Source: Bimuria novae-zelandiae CBS 107.79 (taxonomy: Eukaryota > Ascomycota > Dothideomycetes > Pleosporales > Didymosphaeriaceae). From it: a stretch of DNA of 64,000 nt. This document shows positions 11,183 to 23,612 of the stretch, piece after piece. The stretch is from contig ML976734.1 in assembly GCA_010015655.1 (NCBI GenBank), positions 1 through 64,000 of the forward strand, read 5' to 3'. How positions within the stretch are numbered: position 1 is the first letter of the stretch; every line of letters starts with the position of its first letter. The notes under the pieces are model-generated. The model was not told the DNA's origin and did not search any database. It saw only the letters and a program-made list of their open reading frames with translations. A program made the translations under genes and the position numbers.

Positions 11183-14100
11183 ATGGGGAGCCGACCTGGC
11201 GGACCGCACGACACCGCTGCCAGCAATGACCGACCGTCGCCCAACATGCAGAGGCCTCAGATGCCCGCCTCCGTCTCCGCGCCTGCCGGCCGTCTGCCAC
11301 GCCTTCTGCCCGCGGACCTCTCGTCCTACACCGACTCGTACCTGCCTACCGCGGCGATACCCACGTCGGCGACTTCCCTTGCGGAGCTCGCCCACCTGAT
11401 CCGCCTGCAGGGCTATCACGAACAGCGCAAGGCCCAGTCACGCGTCCGTCTGCACCGATGGCTGGTGTCCAGCGCCCTCTCCGCACGTCTGGTACATTGC
11501 GGAGAGCTTGCCTACCGAACCCTGGTGGACTGCTTCAGGTCGGACGACAAGAAGGGGTTTGCCACGCTGTATAATGCCGTCAACGATGTGCGAAACTCGT
11601 GCGACGCCGTGCGCCAACACGCCTTGTTGGAGGCTGACTTGGAGTTTGGAAAGTCGAAAGGTAGCAAGGGCGACAAATCGCCCATGTTCGCAACCTTCCT
11701 CAATCAGGTCCCCTCCAAGATCTTGGACGACCTGTTGGATTTCGTCTCCGAAATCCGCACCAACCCTGATTTCCTAGCTACTCGCATTCTCAGTCTTTCT
11801 CAGCAAGAACTTGCTTCTTTAACTTCGTTTCGCCAGGCTTTGGATCCCATTGACTCTGTTATGGCCATGCAAGCTCGCGGTAAGACGGTGGGCGCCCAGA
11901 AGCCCGCCCATCAAGGCCCCAGCCCGGTAGAGCGCTTGCTATCTTTCCAAAGGCACGATCCCTTTGCTGCTCTCATTTACACCATATTCGCCAATTCATC
12001 CGGTCCGGATTCAGCCGAGGACCTTCGCCGGACGGATGCATGGGCCACCACCTGCGCCAGACTGATCATGGAATCCAAGCAGGGAACCGAGAAGTTCATC
12101 AAAGTTGTCCTTGATGTCTACGCCGGTATGCGTGAGTGGCCTGGAAAGGCCAACCTGGAGCTTTACCTGATGCAGGTTCTTCAAGATGGCCAGTTCCTTC
12201 TGGAGAGAGCCGAGGAGCAGGCCAACCGGACCGGAACCCAGCCAATCACTCCGAGCACAAAAGACACCATTGCCGCTGACGAGTTCTTTGACAGAGCCGT
12301 GAAACGCCTGTTTGAGGTTGTTGACGACGATCCTAGTGCTGGAGGTATCCCGGAAGGTATTCTTGAGATCGGGAACGCCATTCTCAGGAAGCTGGACGAG
12401 ACGAAAAATCTCCGCAAGGGAGCCCAGAACTTCTTTGTCTCTCGTTGGCTCTTTTCTACTTTCTTGCTCAATGCAATCATTCACCCTGAGGCATGTGGCT
12501 CTTCAGCTTCACGCTCTGCGATGCGCTAACTCCTTCCAGACGCATGGTATCATGATTGGACACCACATCACCGAGCATGCCCGCCAAAAGATCCTCAAGG
12601 AAATTGCCATCAGAGCCCAGAAGCATGTTTTGGATATGACCTATAATTGGTATGAGAAAACCTTTGGAACATCGCATCTTTCTGAAACTGACTGTGCTAC
12701 TAGGCGCCAGCAGGTGCCCATCTTACCAGAGATTCGTGGCCACATCGAAAGTATCCTTGCCCGGTTCAAGCATACCAAATCCCCATCGAAACCTGTACTT
12801 CTCCCGGCTAAAGCGATAACTTCACCCAGGGAAACTGTCGAGGTCCAGCCTTTCATAGTTATTTCCCCCTCCGACATCATCACTTTAGTCAATACCCTGT
12901 TTCCAGAACGTCGGCCTGGTTCTAGTCATTACGACAAAAGTCAGCAACGGACAGGACTTGCGTCTTCCGCGTCGTCCATATCCGCCATGTCTATGCCGTT
13001 CCGGAATACTTCTACCCCCGGAGGTGACGCCAGCTCCATCCTCAGCGCGAGTGCTTCCTCAATGACTAGCGACCATACCTCCAGGGAGCCTTTGATAGGA
13101 GACCTTTCACAACCAACCTCTGACAATGATCACGAAGCGAAGATTGCACCAACAGAATCTTACGGTCGGCGGTTGAGGATGGCGTGTTCGGAAATGACAC
13201 GCATCCTTGGCCTGGACGCTACCTCTGGTTCTTGCCACCCGTGTGCCGAGAAGTGGGCGGTTCTCTATATTTCTCCGGATGGCAAGCATCTCAAACCGCG
13301 CATGCGCAAAGACTCGGATGACGAAGATGAGCACGATGAGGACTCGCCCGAAAGTGACAGCAGCGACGACGAGGGTCCACCAGAAAGAATCGACCTGGAG
13401 AACGAATATCACCAACTGAAAGAAGCTATCACGAAACTGGTTGAAGAGTACGAGATCCCGAAGGAACTCACACCTGATAGTGAGTCAAAGACGTTCAGCA
13501 ACCGTACCTCGACGCATCGGAGGGGTGCCCGGGGCAGAGGCCCGGTTCGACACCACAGCGACACCCTTGGATCGAGGAATCCGTACAACCAGACCCAAGC
13601 TCAAAGCCAGAGTCAACTGACGAACCTCATTGCGAGCCAAAGGAACTTGCCAGCACGCCACGGATCTCCACAGAATCGAAGAAGCAACAGCAATTCTCAA
13701 GCGCCGGAGAAGGCCGAGAACAACTCAGTATTAGTCACAATGCTAGAAACAGCTATGCATCAGTGTCAAGCGCGCGGAGCTTTCCTTGACTCTCAGCTGT
13801 ACTACAAAACGCTACTTACTTTGCGGCGACTGAACTCTCCTACCTTGGTCAGGAACGGCTACGCGGCCCTGCTGAACTACTTCTCTCGCGGGCCCCGCGA
13901 TTCTCTTGGCAAGTCAGCGAACGCCATTGAAGAATTTGAGGCCTGGTTCGTCTGGCTCAAACAGTCCCAAGAACGCCACGATGCTGCCATCGAGGACATG
14001 ATGCTAGGCCTGAAAAATCTGCGCGACAAGATGTGGTATATCACGGACGTTAGAAACTCTGGAACGTACGAAGAAGCTCGGAACGTGGCATTGGCGCTCA

Positions 14101-16241
14101 AGATCATGGGTCAGCCCACAAAGACCCTCGACGGCAAACCAGTTCAGTCACACCGCCCACGGACCTTTTCCAAGTCGACGTCCAACAACTTTTTGTTGAG
14201 AGCCGAAGCACAAATCTTCGATATGATGTCTGCTCCTGCCGAATTCGGTGGGCCGAACAAACTTTCCGATGAGCAGTCGGACATTACTGCCAGGTGGATT
14301 GCTCAATACGGCGTGGAAATCTTCTGCAAGGGCGAAGAAAGGATTCATCGCTTCTGTCTGGAAATTGACAAGTGCGTGAACAAGCTTGTCGGTGACAGCA
14401 TGATGGATGGACCCGTCCTTTGGGCTAGCGAGCTCTACAAGCGGGACAAGGAAGTTCTCGACAGCGGCCGCCAGAAGGGCGACTTGTTTTTGACTGGCGT
14501 GGGTACTCTGTCCATCGCTGGCGACGAAGAGTACGAGACGCATGGCCGACCGCCACGTAATCTTGACTTTGCTCAACGTCCCAGTCAGGGCAGTCTTCGC
14601 TCTCTTTCTGGTCGTCCTTCCCAGCAAAGCTTCGACGCGAGCCCCTGGGGACTGGCCTCAAACAACTCCCACGACTACTTTGGTGGTAGTAGCCCTGTGC
14701 TGGCAATTGACACCACTGCTACCTTCTGGTCCCCTTTCCAGACCCAGGCTCAGTCACCTACCAGCGCTACCAGCATTCGGCCTCGCACTGCATCTTCGTC
14801 GAAGGGTACGGTGATGCTTAAGCAGTCCATCAGTGTCAACGAAGATAAGCGAAGATTCCTGCTCGATCTGAAGCAAGCATTGACCGGTTTACTCCTGAGC
14901 GACTTGGGCACAATAGTGTTTGCTAACGGTAGCGAGACTGATTCGTGGTTCTCCAGCGACCTGCTGGAGGATTGCATCCAACACAAGCAGACAGAGGAAG
15001 AGGATCGCAGACGGAGAAAGCAACTAGCACGCAAGAAGAGCATGAAGAGCCTGCGCAAACAAGCTACTAGCAACAACCCACTTGAGGCTCTCGGACGCAC
15101 GGAGCGAGGCGCAGTGGCCCCTCCCGTCGCAACACTACAGAATGCCGCTCCGTCGGACCCGCATCAATCTGCTGGAGAACACTCATCATCGAGCGATGCG
15201 ACCTCGCGCTCCTCTGGCTCATCGGCTGCCAAGAAGGCCGGTCTTTTGGAATTCCCGTACAATGTAGCGTTCCGGCGTCTGCTCAAGAAATTCGCGACAC
15301 ATCCCAACCCTTTCTCGAAGCTCCACGCTCTTTATGAATTAGAGTTGCTCATTGTGGCTTCGCTTTCCTCTCGCACGGGTCGCGCTTACAACAATCGTCG
15401 AGAGGTCACACTTCCTCCTGTGCCGCAGTCACCCACTCTCGGTGCTGTGCCCGAGCTAAGCTCTCGAGAACCAACAACGACCACAAGTCGCGCCACAAAT
15501 CTGGAAGGAACGATTGCCAACTGTGAGGAGCGTCGCTCACACTCCATGACCCAGGAACGTGCCACCACTGCATCACCTCTACCTCGGAACGGGGCTCGTT
15601 CTCCAGTGGGACCACCAAGCACAGACATGATCGTTAACGTCATTCAAGAGCTTTTCCGCGACGCAAACATTCGCCCAAAGACTCTTTTTCGCGATCTTCA
15701 ATACATTGCTTCGTTCGTGCCGGCCCAGATGCTGGACAAGACGCCTCGTGGCAAGGCCTTTTGGGATGTTGCCCTGGCTGCGCTTGGTCTCAAACAGGAC
15801 GTCTGTCGTATCATGGTGGAGGTGGCTGATGACATTGTACGGCGAGAGAACGAGCAGCGAAACGTCCTCACTCACAAGCCAGTGGAAGTCACTCCTGCCG
15901 ATGGCGTGGCTAACCCGCTTGCATCCAGATACACCATGGAAGATGTAGCACGCATGCTTCTCATTACTGCCAAGGAAGGCGATCCGGTTGCAGAGCGGGA
16001 GCTCGCCACCATGTACCTTACGTCGCCCGAATTGCTTGAGCGCACCGTCCTTCCACTTACCAAGACTGGCGACATCTTCAATAAGCAGCTGCTTAGCCAG
16101 CATAGAGACACTACCCGTAGCGATCCCTTGATCATGTGCATCGCTACGCACTGGATGAAGGAGAGTCGCGACAGCGGGGATGAGCTGGCGGCCCAGTACT
16201 TGCGGCAGCGCACCGACCTTGAGAACATTCAGCAGCGGTGA
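11183..16241 (+). CDS. Large conserved fungal protein with a possible RasGAP-like region (uncharacterised)
   Basis: Exons 11183-12490, 12540-12649 and 12704-16241 give about 1651 aa; if the second, in-frame 54-bp intron is retained the protein is 1669 aa. ATG 11183 has a good context; an in-frame ATG at 10967 would add a Ser/Pro-rich leader. Residues ~90-500 are helical and include WLFSTFLLNAIIHPE..GIMIGHHITEHARQKI, reminiscent of a RasGAP-type bundle, but no arginine finger is identified. A disordered Ser- and acid-rich middle follows (about 600-800). The C-terminal part has conserved-looking blocks (FPYNVAFRRLLKKFATHPNP, FRDLQYIASFVPAQ) and a Sel1-like EGDPVAERELATMYL stretch. I recognise it as a type of long single-copy ascomycete protein but cannot assign a function; a role in small-GTPase or trafficking control is only a guess. 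Confidence 0.8.
12491..12539 (+). other. Inferred GC-AG intron (49 bp)
   Basis: The two long reading frames of the 1651-aa gene join without loss only if 12491-12539 is removed. Its 5' end reads GAG|GCATGT, not GT, and its 3' part has GCTAAC 10 nt before TTCCAG. Splicing gives a phase-0 join HPE|THGIMIG. The only nearby GT donor (4 nt downstream) leaves the conserved frame. Confidence 0.7.
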
Positions 16242-17540
16242 TGATGGTGCGCATCATTGTTCGCTCTCGACGCACCTGTTCCGTGCGCCTTTCCTTCTTG
16301 CCATGTACCCCGCAGATGATTTCCGAAATTTATACAGCGCACCGCCTTTGTCGTTACTGCTTGCCTGCGCCGCACTACATTGCTATACCACGTCGTAACG
16401 GCCTGCCTGCATGCATAGCGAGGCGTTTTAATTTTCATGTTTCCTTTATCACATAGTTCTATTGCTGATGATGTTTCAAGCAAGCATGATTCCCCACAGA
16501 GCCTTCACTTCTTATATACGCCTTTTTTGCCTGCTTCGCTCATGCTCTGTTTGTTGCTCGTGTAGATGCGCCTGGCCAGGTTTGGAAATGTGCATACAGA
16601 TTGTGGTGTACATGCAGAATTAGGGTAACGTACATGGAAACGAATCTCCTTGGATCTGGGATCGGGATGGTTTGGTTCTTTGGATATATGGTCTTGGGTA
16701 CGGTACATGGGATGGTTTTTGTGAAACACATAATGATGATGAGCATTCCCATGTCTGGTCGGGTTCAAAGAGGAAATGAATAAACGATCTCCAAACTTTT
16801 GCTTCCGCGTTAGTGTCTAGGTTGTCAGGAAAGGTAGTGGGACATTGTACGGTAACGGCGGAGACCGCTGACTCAAAGTAACAATACGGGCTCCGTGATG
16901 TGCGGGATGCGAGGGGCTAAGCGTAGTGCAATACTGTATTTTCTCGTGTACAACTTCAACGGAGGGGATGGTGGGATTATCATGTTTCCCCTCAAAGACC
17001 AAGCGCGTTGTGTTAGGGACTGCACAAGTTTCGTCTCACTTTCGCAGCTTTGCCTTGAATGTTGACCTTGCCCGGATGTCGTACTTGATAAGGTACTTAC
17101 GAAGCTACCTAACATCCGCCTCCTACGGCCTTACCGCACGCATCTCTTTCCTATTTTTATATCGTATTCTAGTGCGCCCTTTTATTACTATAATTATTAC
17201 ATTTTTGGTTCCCCTACGACGCATTTAGGTCGTTGAAAATAATAAAAGAAAAGCTTACGAAGCCAATCCACTATGCTCACTATCTCTAGAGGTCGTATTA
17301 TTTGAGATCCAGGCTCTTGGACGAGCAATTCCCGGATAGCTTAGAGCCGAGGATCCGCTCTCACATCAGGCTCACGATGACAGCGTGTACTGCCAGTCGT
17401 ACGAGGCGTGGATACAAAGGCTTATATGAGAAAATTGAAGGCTGAAAGCGCAGTACACGCCGAGATTGAGAGGGAGTTTTCTGGATGAACGGAACGGGTT
17501 CCTAGTTTAACCCAGGTTGGGTGGTCGTCGTCGCGTTCTG
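16242..17540. other. Intergenic region between the 1651-aa gene and the LINE insertion
   Basis: This holds the 3' flank of the upstream gene followed by increasingly AT-rich DNA. Several short frames overlap on both strands around 16505-17230 without protein-like composition. I see no gene, RNA gene or clear repeat here. Confidence 0.5.
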
Positions 17541-17553
17541 GTAAGTTTGGCTC

Positions 17554-17555
<2 letters not shown>
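17541..17555. repeat. LINE target-site duplication, left copy
   Basis: GTAAGTTTGGCTCGT is identical to 23613-23627 and lies directly beside the 3' trinucleotide tail of the LINE. A 15-bp perfect match at both ends of a non-LTR element is what target-primed reverse transcription leaves. Confidence 0.92.

Positions 17556-17637
<82 letters not shown>
17554..17637. repeat. (GTA)28 microsatellite, the 3' tail of the LINE
   Basis: About 84 bp of uninterrupted GTA units, which read as (TAC)n on the minus strand. It forms the 3' end of the minus-strand LINE, where such elements carry poly-A or simple-repeat tails. It abuts the target-site duplication and is followed inward by TTAATTAA. Confidence 0.93.
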
Positions 17638-17892
17638 TTAATTAACGTCCAGGAACGCAATGTTCTAGCCTCCCATAGGGCATGGGGACGCGCCGAGCAG
17701 CCACTTTGGGGCCAGCCAGAGTGGTGAAGGCGTTTCTTGCTATAAAGCTATTGCCGTCTCTTGCAGCGGCTCGTGAGAGTCCGCCCCCCTCCGTGCGGGG
17801 GCCAAATCCTTATCTTCTTGCCTGTAGGCTGAGATGTCTGGGTTTATCTATTATACATGTAGACTAAGAGTAGAGTAGGGGCAGCTTTGGCT

Positions 17893-18077
17893 NNNNNNNN
17901 NNNNNNNNNNNNNNNNNNNNNNNNNNNNNNNNNNNNNNNNNNNNNNNNNNNNNNNNNNNNNNNNNNNNNNNNNNNNNNNNNNNNNNNNNNNNNNNNNNNN
18001 NNNNNNNNNNNNNNNNNNNNNNNNNNNNNNNNNNNNNNNNNNNNNNNNNNNNNNNNNNNNNNNNNNNNNNNNNNNNN
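17893..18077. other. Assembly gap (185 N)
   Basis: A run of N inside the 3' part of the LINE, between sequence encoding its C-terminal zinc motif and the 3' tail. Translations crossing it are meaningless there. Confidence 1.
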
Positions 18078-19399
18078 AGTAGCGGAACTTTCGAACTGAT
18101 CGTGGGCAGTGTACAATGTGGTCGGGCGCCAGGTCTGCCCCGCAGGGGCATTTCGTGGCGGCGTCTTCATGCCTGAACTTCTTATAATACCAGGCGTAGT
18201 GTCCGTGGCGGGTGCGCATGGACAGGAGCTTAGCAAGTGTTGGTTGTTAGAGAGTAAGCTCCTTTGGCTATTTTGTAGGGCGGTAAGTAAGGTCCCACTG
18301 CATGTACCATTTAGACAACTTGGGTGAGCAGGCGCGCCACTAGTCTATCTTAGCGCTCCTAGTATAGGCGCGAACGTCTGAATTAAGGCCTAAGACTATA
18401 GGCTTAGCTGCCATGCTATATAGAGGTCGGGGGGACTTTGCTACGTTATTAGCTAGCTAGTCCGCCAATTTATTCCCTTCTATTTCGCAGTGACCTGGGG
18501 CCCACCGGACAGCAATGTCTAGGTTCTCTATTGTTTCCTAGCATCTGACGAACGCCTACTGCGAGGAGGGGGACAGGTTGCCTCTTATGCACTATATAAC
18601 AGAGGTGCTATTAATACACATATATATATATCTTAGCTAGTAGGTGGGCGTATTAAGCGTATAGGCGAGTCCCTGCCAAGCGCCAACAGCTTTAGCATTA
18701 AAAACGTAGGATCTAGGGTTAAGAGAGCTGTTACCCTATAGGATAAGGGCCTAACCTTTATATATAGCGTAGCCATACGTAACGTGCTTAACGCCGTTAA
18801 TCTATTATTTAGAACTATTTAAGAAGATAATAATAGCAGTCTGCGAAAGGAGAGCCTACTACTCCTTAAAGAGACAGGCGGCATCCTTCTTGGCTACTTG
18901 GCTTGTGGGGTTAGTGCGGCTCTTAGGGGAGTAGTAGGGGGCGCGGAAGTCTGGTCAGGGTACTAGGTAAAAGATTTATGCGAGTTATTATACCTTTAAG
19001 CAGGCTCTCTATAGGAGGCCTATATCTTAGCCTCTTCTAACTATAAGTAAGAGGGTCCTAGCAGTTAGCAGGTATTTATTATTAGTTATTAGTAGGTATG
19101 CTATAAAGCGAAGCTTGCATGTCTTAAGTGCTACTACTACTAAAGGGAGTCCTGCATCCTAAAAGACAGTAGTAGTAGGTATAGTCTAATAGGCTAGCGC
19201 GATAGCTCTACATGCCTGCTTAAAGACTTTATTAAGTACGTTAATATGCTAGCCTAGTTAGGTGCTTACCTTAGCGCGTCTTGATTGGCATATAATTCTA
19301 GAGGGCTTAGTCCTGCCTCTATACCAGGCCTCCGCGCCGTACAGGAGTCGTGGGAGGACGTAGGCGATTACCGCCTTATAGAGGGACCCTGGTAGGGGG

Positions 19400-20700
19400 C
19401 CATGTTTAATCCAAGCCAGGCTGCGGATATAATATATAATAACCCTTGTCTTGGCGGCGCGAGTCGCGATATAGGCCTTAAAGATTAGCTTTTTATTAAA
19501 CTATATACCTAGCTAGCGCAGGGCCCCGTTCCCACTCTTAGGGAGAATAGGGTGTATAGTAAGGTTCTTATTAATAATATAGGGAGGCGCGTAGTCTCCT
19601 TTCTACCGTGTAAGGTAGATTATTTTAAGCTTATTAGGTAAAAAAGCAATCTTATTATCTACGCTGTATTTAATAATATTATAAATATTTTTTACAAGTT
19701 ATTTAGTGTTATGGTCTAGGCTATAAGAGGCTTTATATAGGCAAATGTTATCAGCGTATCCAAATCGCAGCGTGGTGTCCTAAAGGAGAAGTTCCGCCAG
19801 GTATAGCATGTAAATAACTAGTAAGAGGGGCGAGCCCTGCGGAGTGCCGTAAGCCACTAGGTAGCGGCTAGATTAGTGTTAGCTATAGCAAATAAGTATA
19901 TATTAGTTTATAAGAATATTACGCGTAAGCATAAGGACCTTTTAGTGCTAGCCTTATCCTTTTATTTAGTATAGTAGGTAGTTAATAAGGAGGACGTTAA
20001 AGGCCCTAAGCACGTCTATAGTAATTATAGTAACGTGCTAGCCTTTACTAAAGGCTAGTTTTACTTCGTGGGTAAAGGCAGTAATTAAATCTATAGCTAA
20101 CCTTTTTAGGAGAGCCCCCCCGTGTTGGGGGCTTAGTACACTATAGAGTATAGCTAAGTAGGCTATGCGCCGGGCGATAATCCTTTTAAATCCCTTGCCA
20201 AGACAGAGTAGCATGGCGAGGGGTCTTATAGAGCCTAGGGCTATGTAGTCCTTCTTGCTAAGCTTCTTAATAAACACAATCTCCTTGTCCTTCCAGGCGG
20301 CGGGGTAGTAATTAAGCTTAAGTAGGTTACGGTAGATGCCGTAAACGTACTATCTAATATAGTTTTAGCATGCTATAAGTAGTTAGATAGTTATACTATC
20401 TACGCCTAGTAAGGTGCTAGCGACCCTAATTACGTAGCGCTCTATCTCTTTAATAGTTAGGTGCGTGTCCTAAGGGATTGTAGGGTTCTCTTGTAGGGAG
20501 GGCAGTTCCGGCAGATTATCCTCTGCTATAAATCTATAAAGTAGTACTTATTAAAGCATCTTAGCCTTATCCTTATCTTTAGTCGCCTTTACGCCTTTAA
20601 AGACTATTAGCGCCTAGGTTCTAGTAGGTTCTAGCTTATGCTAGTTAATAATTTAGAAAATTTCTTAGTCGTTTGCTACGTTATCTATAGTGTGTTACTA
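19400..20700 (-). pseudogene. LINE reverse transcriptase remnant (YADN)
   Basis: On the minus strand, 20277-20038 reads as a typical Tad RT segment (IKKLSKKDY..RPLAMLLCLGKGFKRIIARR). Further 3' come GTPQGSP near 19850-19830 and RFGYADN at about 19765-19747, then a region with KIAFLPNKLKIIYLTR. The catalytic YADD has become YADN, as expected from a G-to-A transition, and in-frame stops are frequent (for example just before DTTLRFGYADN). Boundaries are approximate. Confidence 0.88.
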
Positions 20701-21999
20701 GTATTTCTTCTTTACTTTATAGACTATTGCTAGGAAAGTGCGCGTCTCCTTAGAAAGGCCTTGTCTAGTGTAGCTATCTAGCAAGTTTAAGTGTGCCTAG
20801 TAAGCTTATTTACAGGCGTCTATCTACCAGGGCGCCAAATAGCCTATCCCTCTTTTCTTCCTGCCTACTATCTTTAGGGCGTTTATAAGGACTTTTTCTA
20901 GGGCAGCAACGCGCCTATTAACGTATTTACGGGTCTATAGCCTGTCTAAGCTAGGCGTGCCCTTTATCCTATTAGCAATAGTATTAATAAATAGGAAGAG
21001 CTTTATAGTAGAGATCCTATATTAGAACTAGTTAAGCGGCTCCTATCTCTTGCTAGGTATTATAGTAACTAGCGTGTTATAGTCTAAGCCGCAGTTTATG
21101 TCCGCTCGCACTACTATAGTAGCGAAGGGGATATTATAGAAGGAGAGGTCTATAACGTGTCCCGCACGGTGGGTGGGGACCCCGGGCTCGCTAATATAGT
21201 CTATACTACTGTCTATGGCCTATTAGGCCAGTTCGGCGCCGCCCTGTGTAGTCGTAACACTAGGTTTAAACATGTTATATTTAGCGTTAAGGTCGCCCCC
21301 AGCTAGGCATCTGTTAGGCGGGGTAAGGCAGGTAATATAGTTAAGAACGGGAGTAGTCTATAGCGCCTAATAGGCATTAAGTATTAAGATTCTATTAATA
21401 TTAATTTACTACATATCCTAGTTATAAAGTAGAGTGCGTAGTGTGACTTTTAATTAGTTTCCCTTACGGGTAAAGATAAGAACCTAGGGGCGATTAGCCT
21501 CCTAGATCTCCTAACTATCCTAGCTATCTACTAGTAGGTAGAGGTTATAGCTAGGGTGGTTTAAAGTGCGTATGCCTAGCCAGGTAGCTGGCTCTTGCAT
21601 GTAAATAATATTAATGCCCTCTATAAAAGCAATCTTAAGGGCTACTATATATACTAGGCCGCTTCTGCCAACGTTTATTTAGCATACTTTAATATTAGGG
21701 TCCCTATATAGGGTAAATCTGCGGCGGTTATTCTTTATTAACTTAAAGATTTGTTTATAGTCTGGTCCTTTAGTAAGGAGGACTAGGTGTAATCTTCTTA
21801 TCTTGCGCTTCTAGCAAAGAGCGCGGCGAGGTTTAGGCTGTCGCTAGTAGGCGCAGAGGATCGCATAGGCCTGCTTAATAGGCATGGGGCCACTTATTAC
21901 GAGGTAGTGTCGGGGTACGGGGTCGCGCGTCAAGGTCCTCTTTAGGGACAATGGCTTAGGGCCACCGGTTCCTGCTCTGGCTAATCTAGTGGTGTAGGC

Positions 22000-23390
22000 A
22001 CAGGTTCAGTTTAGGTGTCTATTACAGTGTCGTCTTCTTTGCTAGGGGAGGTGTCTTAACCCTAGGCGGTAAGCTCAGGTTAAGGCTATAGGTTATATAG
22101 CTAGTTAAAGGCCTTCTATCTAGCGCGTCTTAACGTCGCTAGTTCTTAGCGAGTTAATTAGATAATGCGGTTATTCACCTGTCTAGGTTTTACTAAGTAA
22201 GTAGGGTCGTCTGCGGCGTGTAGGCCGCGATAGTTAGGGCATTACTACTTATAAGCGTAGTTTTCTCCTATTAGGCCTTCGTGCTTGCTAAGTTTCTTAT
22301 TATAATTATAGTAGTAGGGTGCGCGTGTGCATCGTGCCGCATTATAATAGCCCTAGTAGCTAGGGTTATAGCGTTCTATAGCCTGCTTCTTAATTATCTC
22401 GCGGGATAGGTCGCTAGCACTAAAGAGGCAGAAAGCCACCGCAGGCTTTTTAAAGGATACTATTTAGGTAGTATGTCTAAATTAATTAGGGCCGTGTTAG
22501 GAGGGGTAATAGTTTATAAGGTGTTGTTTTGTCTGCGTGTAAGCCTTATCTACTATTATTTAAAGGGAGTAGGGCATGTCTTCCCCTAGCAGCGAGCAAT
22601 AGCTACTAGGTACTCTAGGTACGGCGTAGTTAACCTATCACGTAGGCAACTTAGCGCTATTAGCTTTAATAGATCTTATTATTAATTCCTTCTTTTCCTA
22701 TTCTATAAGTTACTATCGTATGTCGTTAAAGGCTAGGGTGATAGCCTACCTAGTGCGGGTCCTTATAGCTATAGGAATAGCGCTAAGGTCAAGCGCTATA
22801 GTAGCATAGATAGCTATTTATATAGCAAAGGCAGAGGTCTGGCTTAACTAGTTAGCTAGGTTCGCGACTATAAGCAAAATCTGTAGGTCTACTACCTATT
22901 TAGGTGTAGTTTGCCGCTTAGTCGCGGTTGTGGATTTCCTGCTACTAGCTATAGTTGTGTATCTACTATCTCTATAGAAGGCGGATACCACACTTGCCTA
23001 TGTCCTCTAAGGCTAGGCGGTAAGGCCGCTATCACTATCTGTAGTGTAGGCGATAGTTATTAAGTCGTAGCTAGTCCTAGCTATATTTAGACAAAGGCTT
23101 AGCGTAGCCAAGTTTTTTAGTGCCTATATAAGGCGATTATAAAGGGTAAAGGTAGCCGCTAGCTCCTCTAGGCGCTTAAAATTAGTAATATAGTAGTTAA
23201 TAGCTTTAGCTATAGCTATTATAACTTTTTTTTAGGTCTCTGCCGCCTTGCGCGTAGCCGTAAAGTAGGAGTTAAGGGCATTAGCTATTATATCTGTAGT
23301 AGCTTATAGGTAGATAGGCACGCCTCCACTAAGGGAAAGGCGTCTAGAAGGGCGGATATTAGTCTATTAGCGCTTCCTAAAGGGGTGCTA
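22000..23390 (-). pseudogene. LINE ORF1 (gag-like) remnant
   Basis: The region lies 5' of the endonuclease in the element's orientation. Near 22270-22200 the minus strand reads CPNYRGLHAADD, recognisable as a CCHC zinc knuckle (CPNCxGxHxA) whose second Cys became Tyr (TGC to TAC). The rest is heavily mutated, Ala/Leu-rich, and has many stops. Limits are approximate. Confidence 0.6.
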
Positions 23391-23439
23391 GATGTTAGTC
23401 TGCCGCGCAGACTTAGGGTCTGCGGGGCGAGTCGCTGTA

Positions 23440-23505
23440 GAGGCCCCCGGGAGGGGCCTCTAAGGCGTCTCTATCGCTATTATCAACCCACCGCACGCGT
23501 GCGGT
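23440..23505. other. Two strong inverted repeats in the LINE 5' leader
   Basis: 23440-23460 is GAGGCCCC, a 5-nt centre, then GGGGCCTC. 23490-23505 is the perfect 16-bp palindrome ACCGCACGCGTGCGGT. Both could form stable RNA hairpins in the element's 5' untranslated leader. The surrounding ~220 bp is GC-rich and unlike the RIP-mutated body. Confidence 0.7.
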
Positions 23506-23612
23506 GCCTGAGGATAGCTAGGAGTAGGGTTTCAGGTGAAACTGAGATAAACGGGATAAAGATTTCGCAATTTTTACCACTTTCTCAAAATTCCTAAAGT
23601 TGGTGAAGGTGT

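Larger units (their letters stand above)
17556..23612 (-). mobile_element. Full-length Tad-like LINE (non-LTR retrotransposon), RIP-inactivated
   Basis: The minus-strand order is typical of fungal Tad elements: 5' leader (about 23612-23390), ORF1/gag remnant with a decayed zinc knuckle (about 22330-22180), an endonuclease region (about 21900-20900), reverse transcriptase (about 20700-19400), an RNase H region, and a C-terminal RTGHGxYAxYxxKF..C-x-C zinc motif at about 18219-18080 next to the gap. The element ends in (TAC)n and is bounded by a 15-bp duplication, so both ends are known and its length is about 6.06 kb including 185 N. The interior has dozens of TAG/TAA stops, scarce CpA and abundant TpA while CpG persists. 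No ORF can make a complete protein. It is dead, but structurally complete. Confidence 0.92.

Noticed and set aside
17554..17637. Regular repeat array that might be taken for a CRISPR or telomere-like tract
   Set aside because: Pure trinucleotide units without spacers, located exactly at a LINE 3' end beside its target duplication.
17682..18236. Open frames running through the N gap
   Set aside because: Their length is an artefact of untranslated N; only the short zinc-motif part at 18219-18080 is meaningful, and it belongs to the LINE.
23385..23597. 70-codon frame at the LINE 5' end as a host gene
   Set aside because: It lies inside the target-site duplications, on the opposite strand to the element, in its GC-rich leader.
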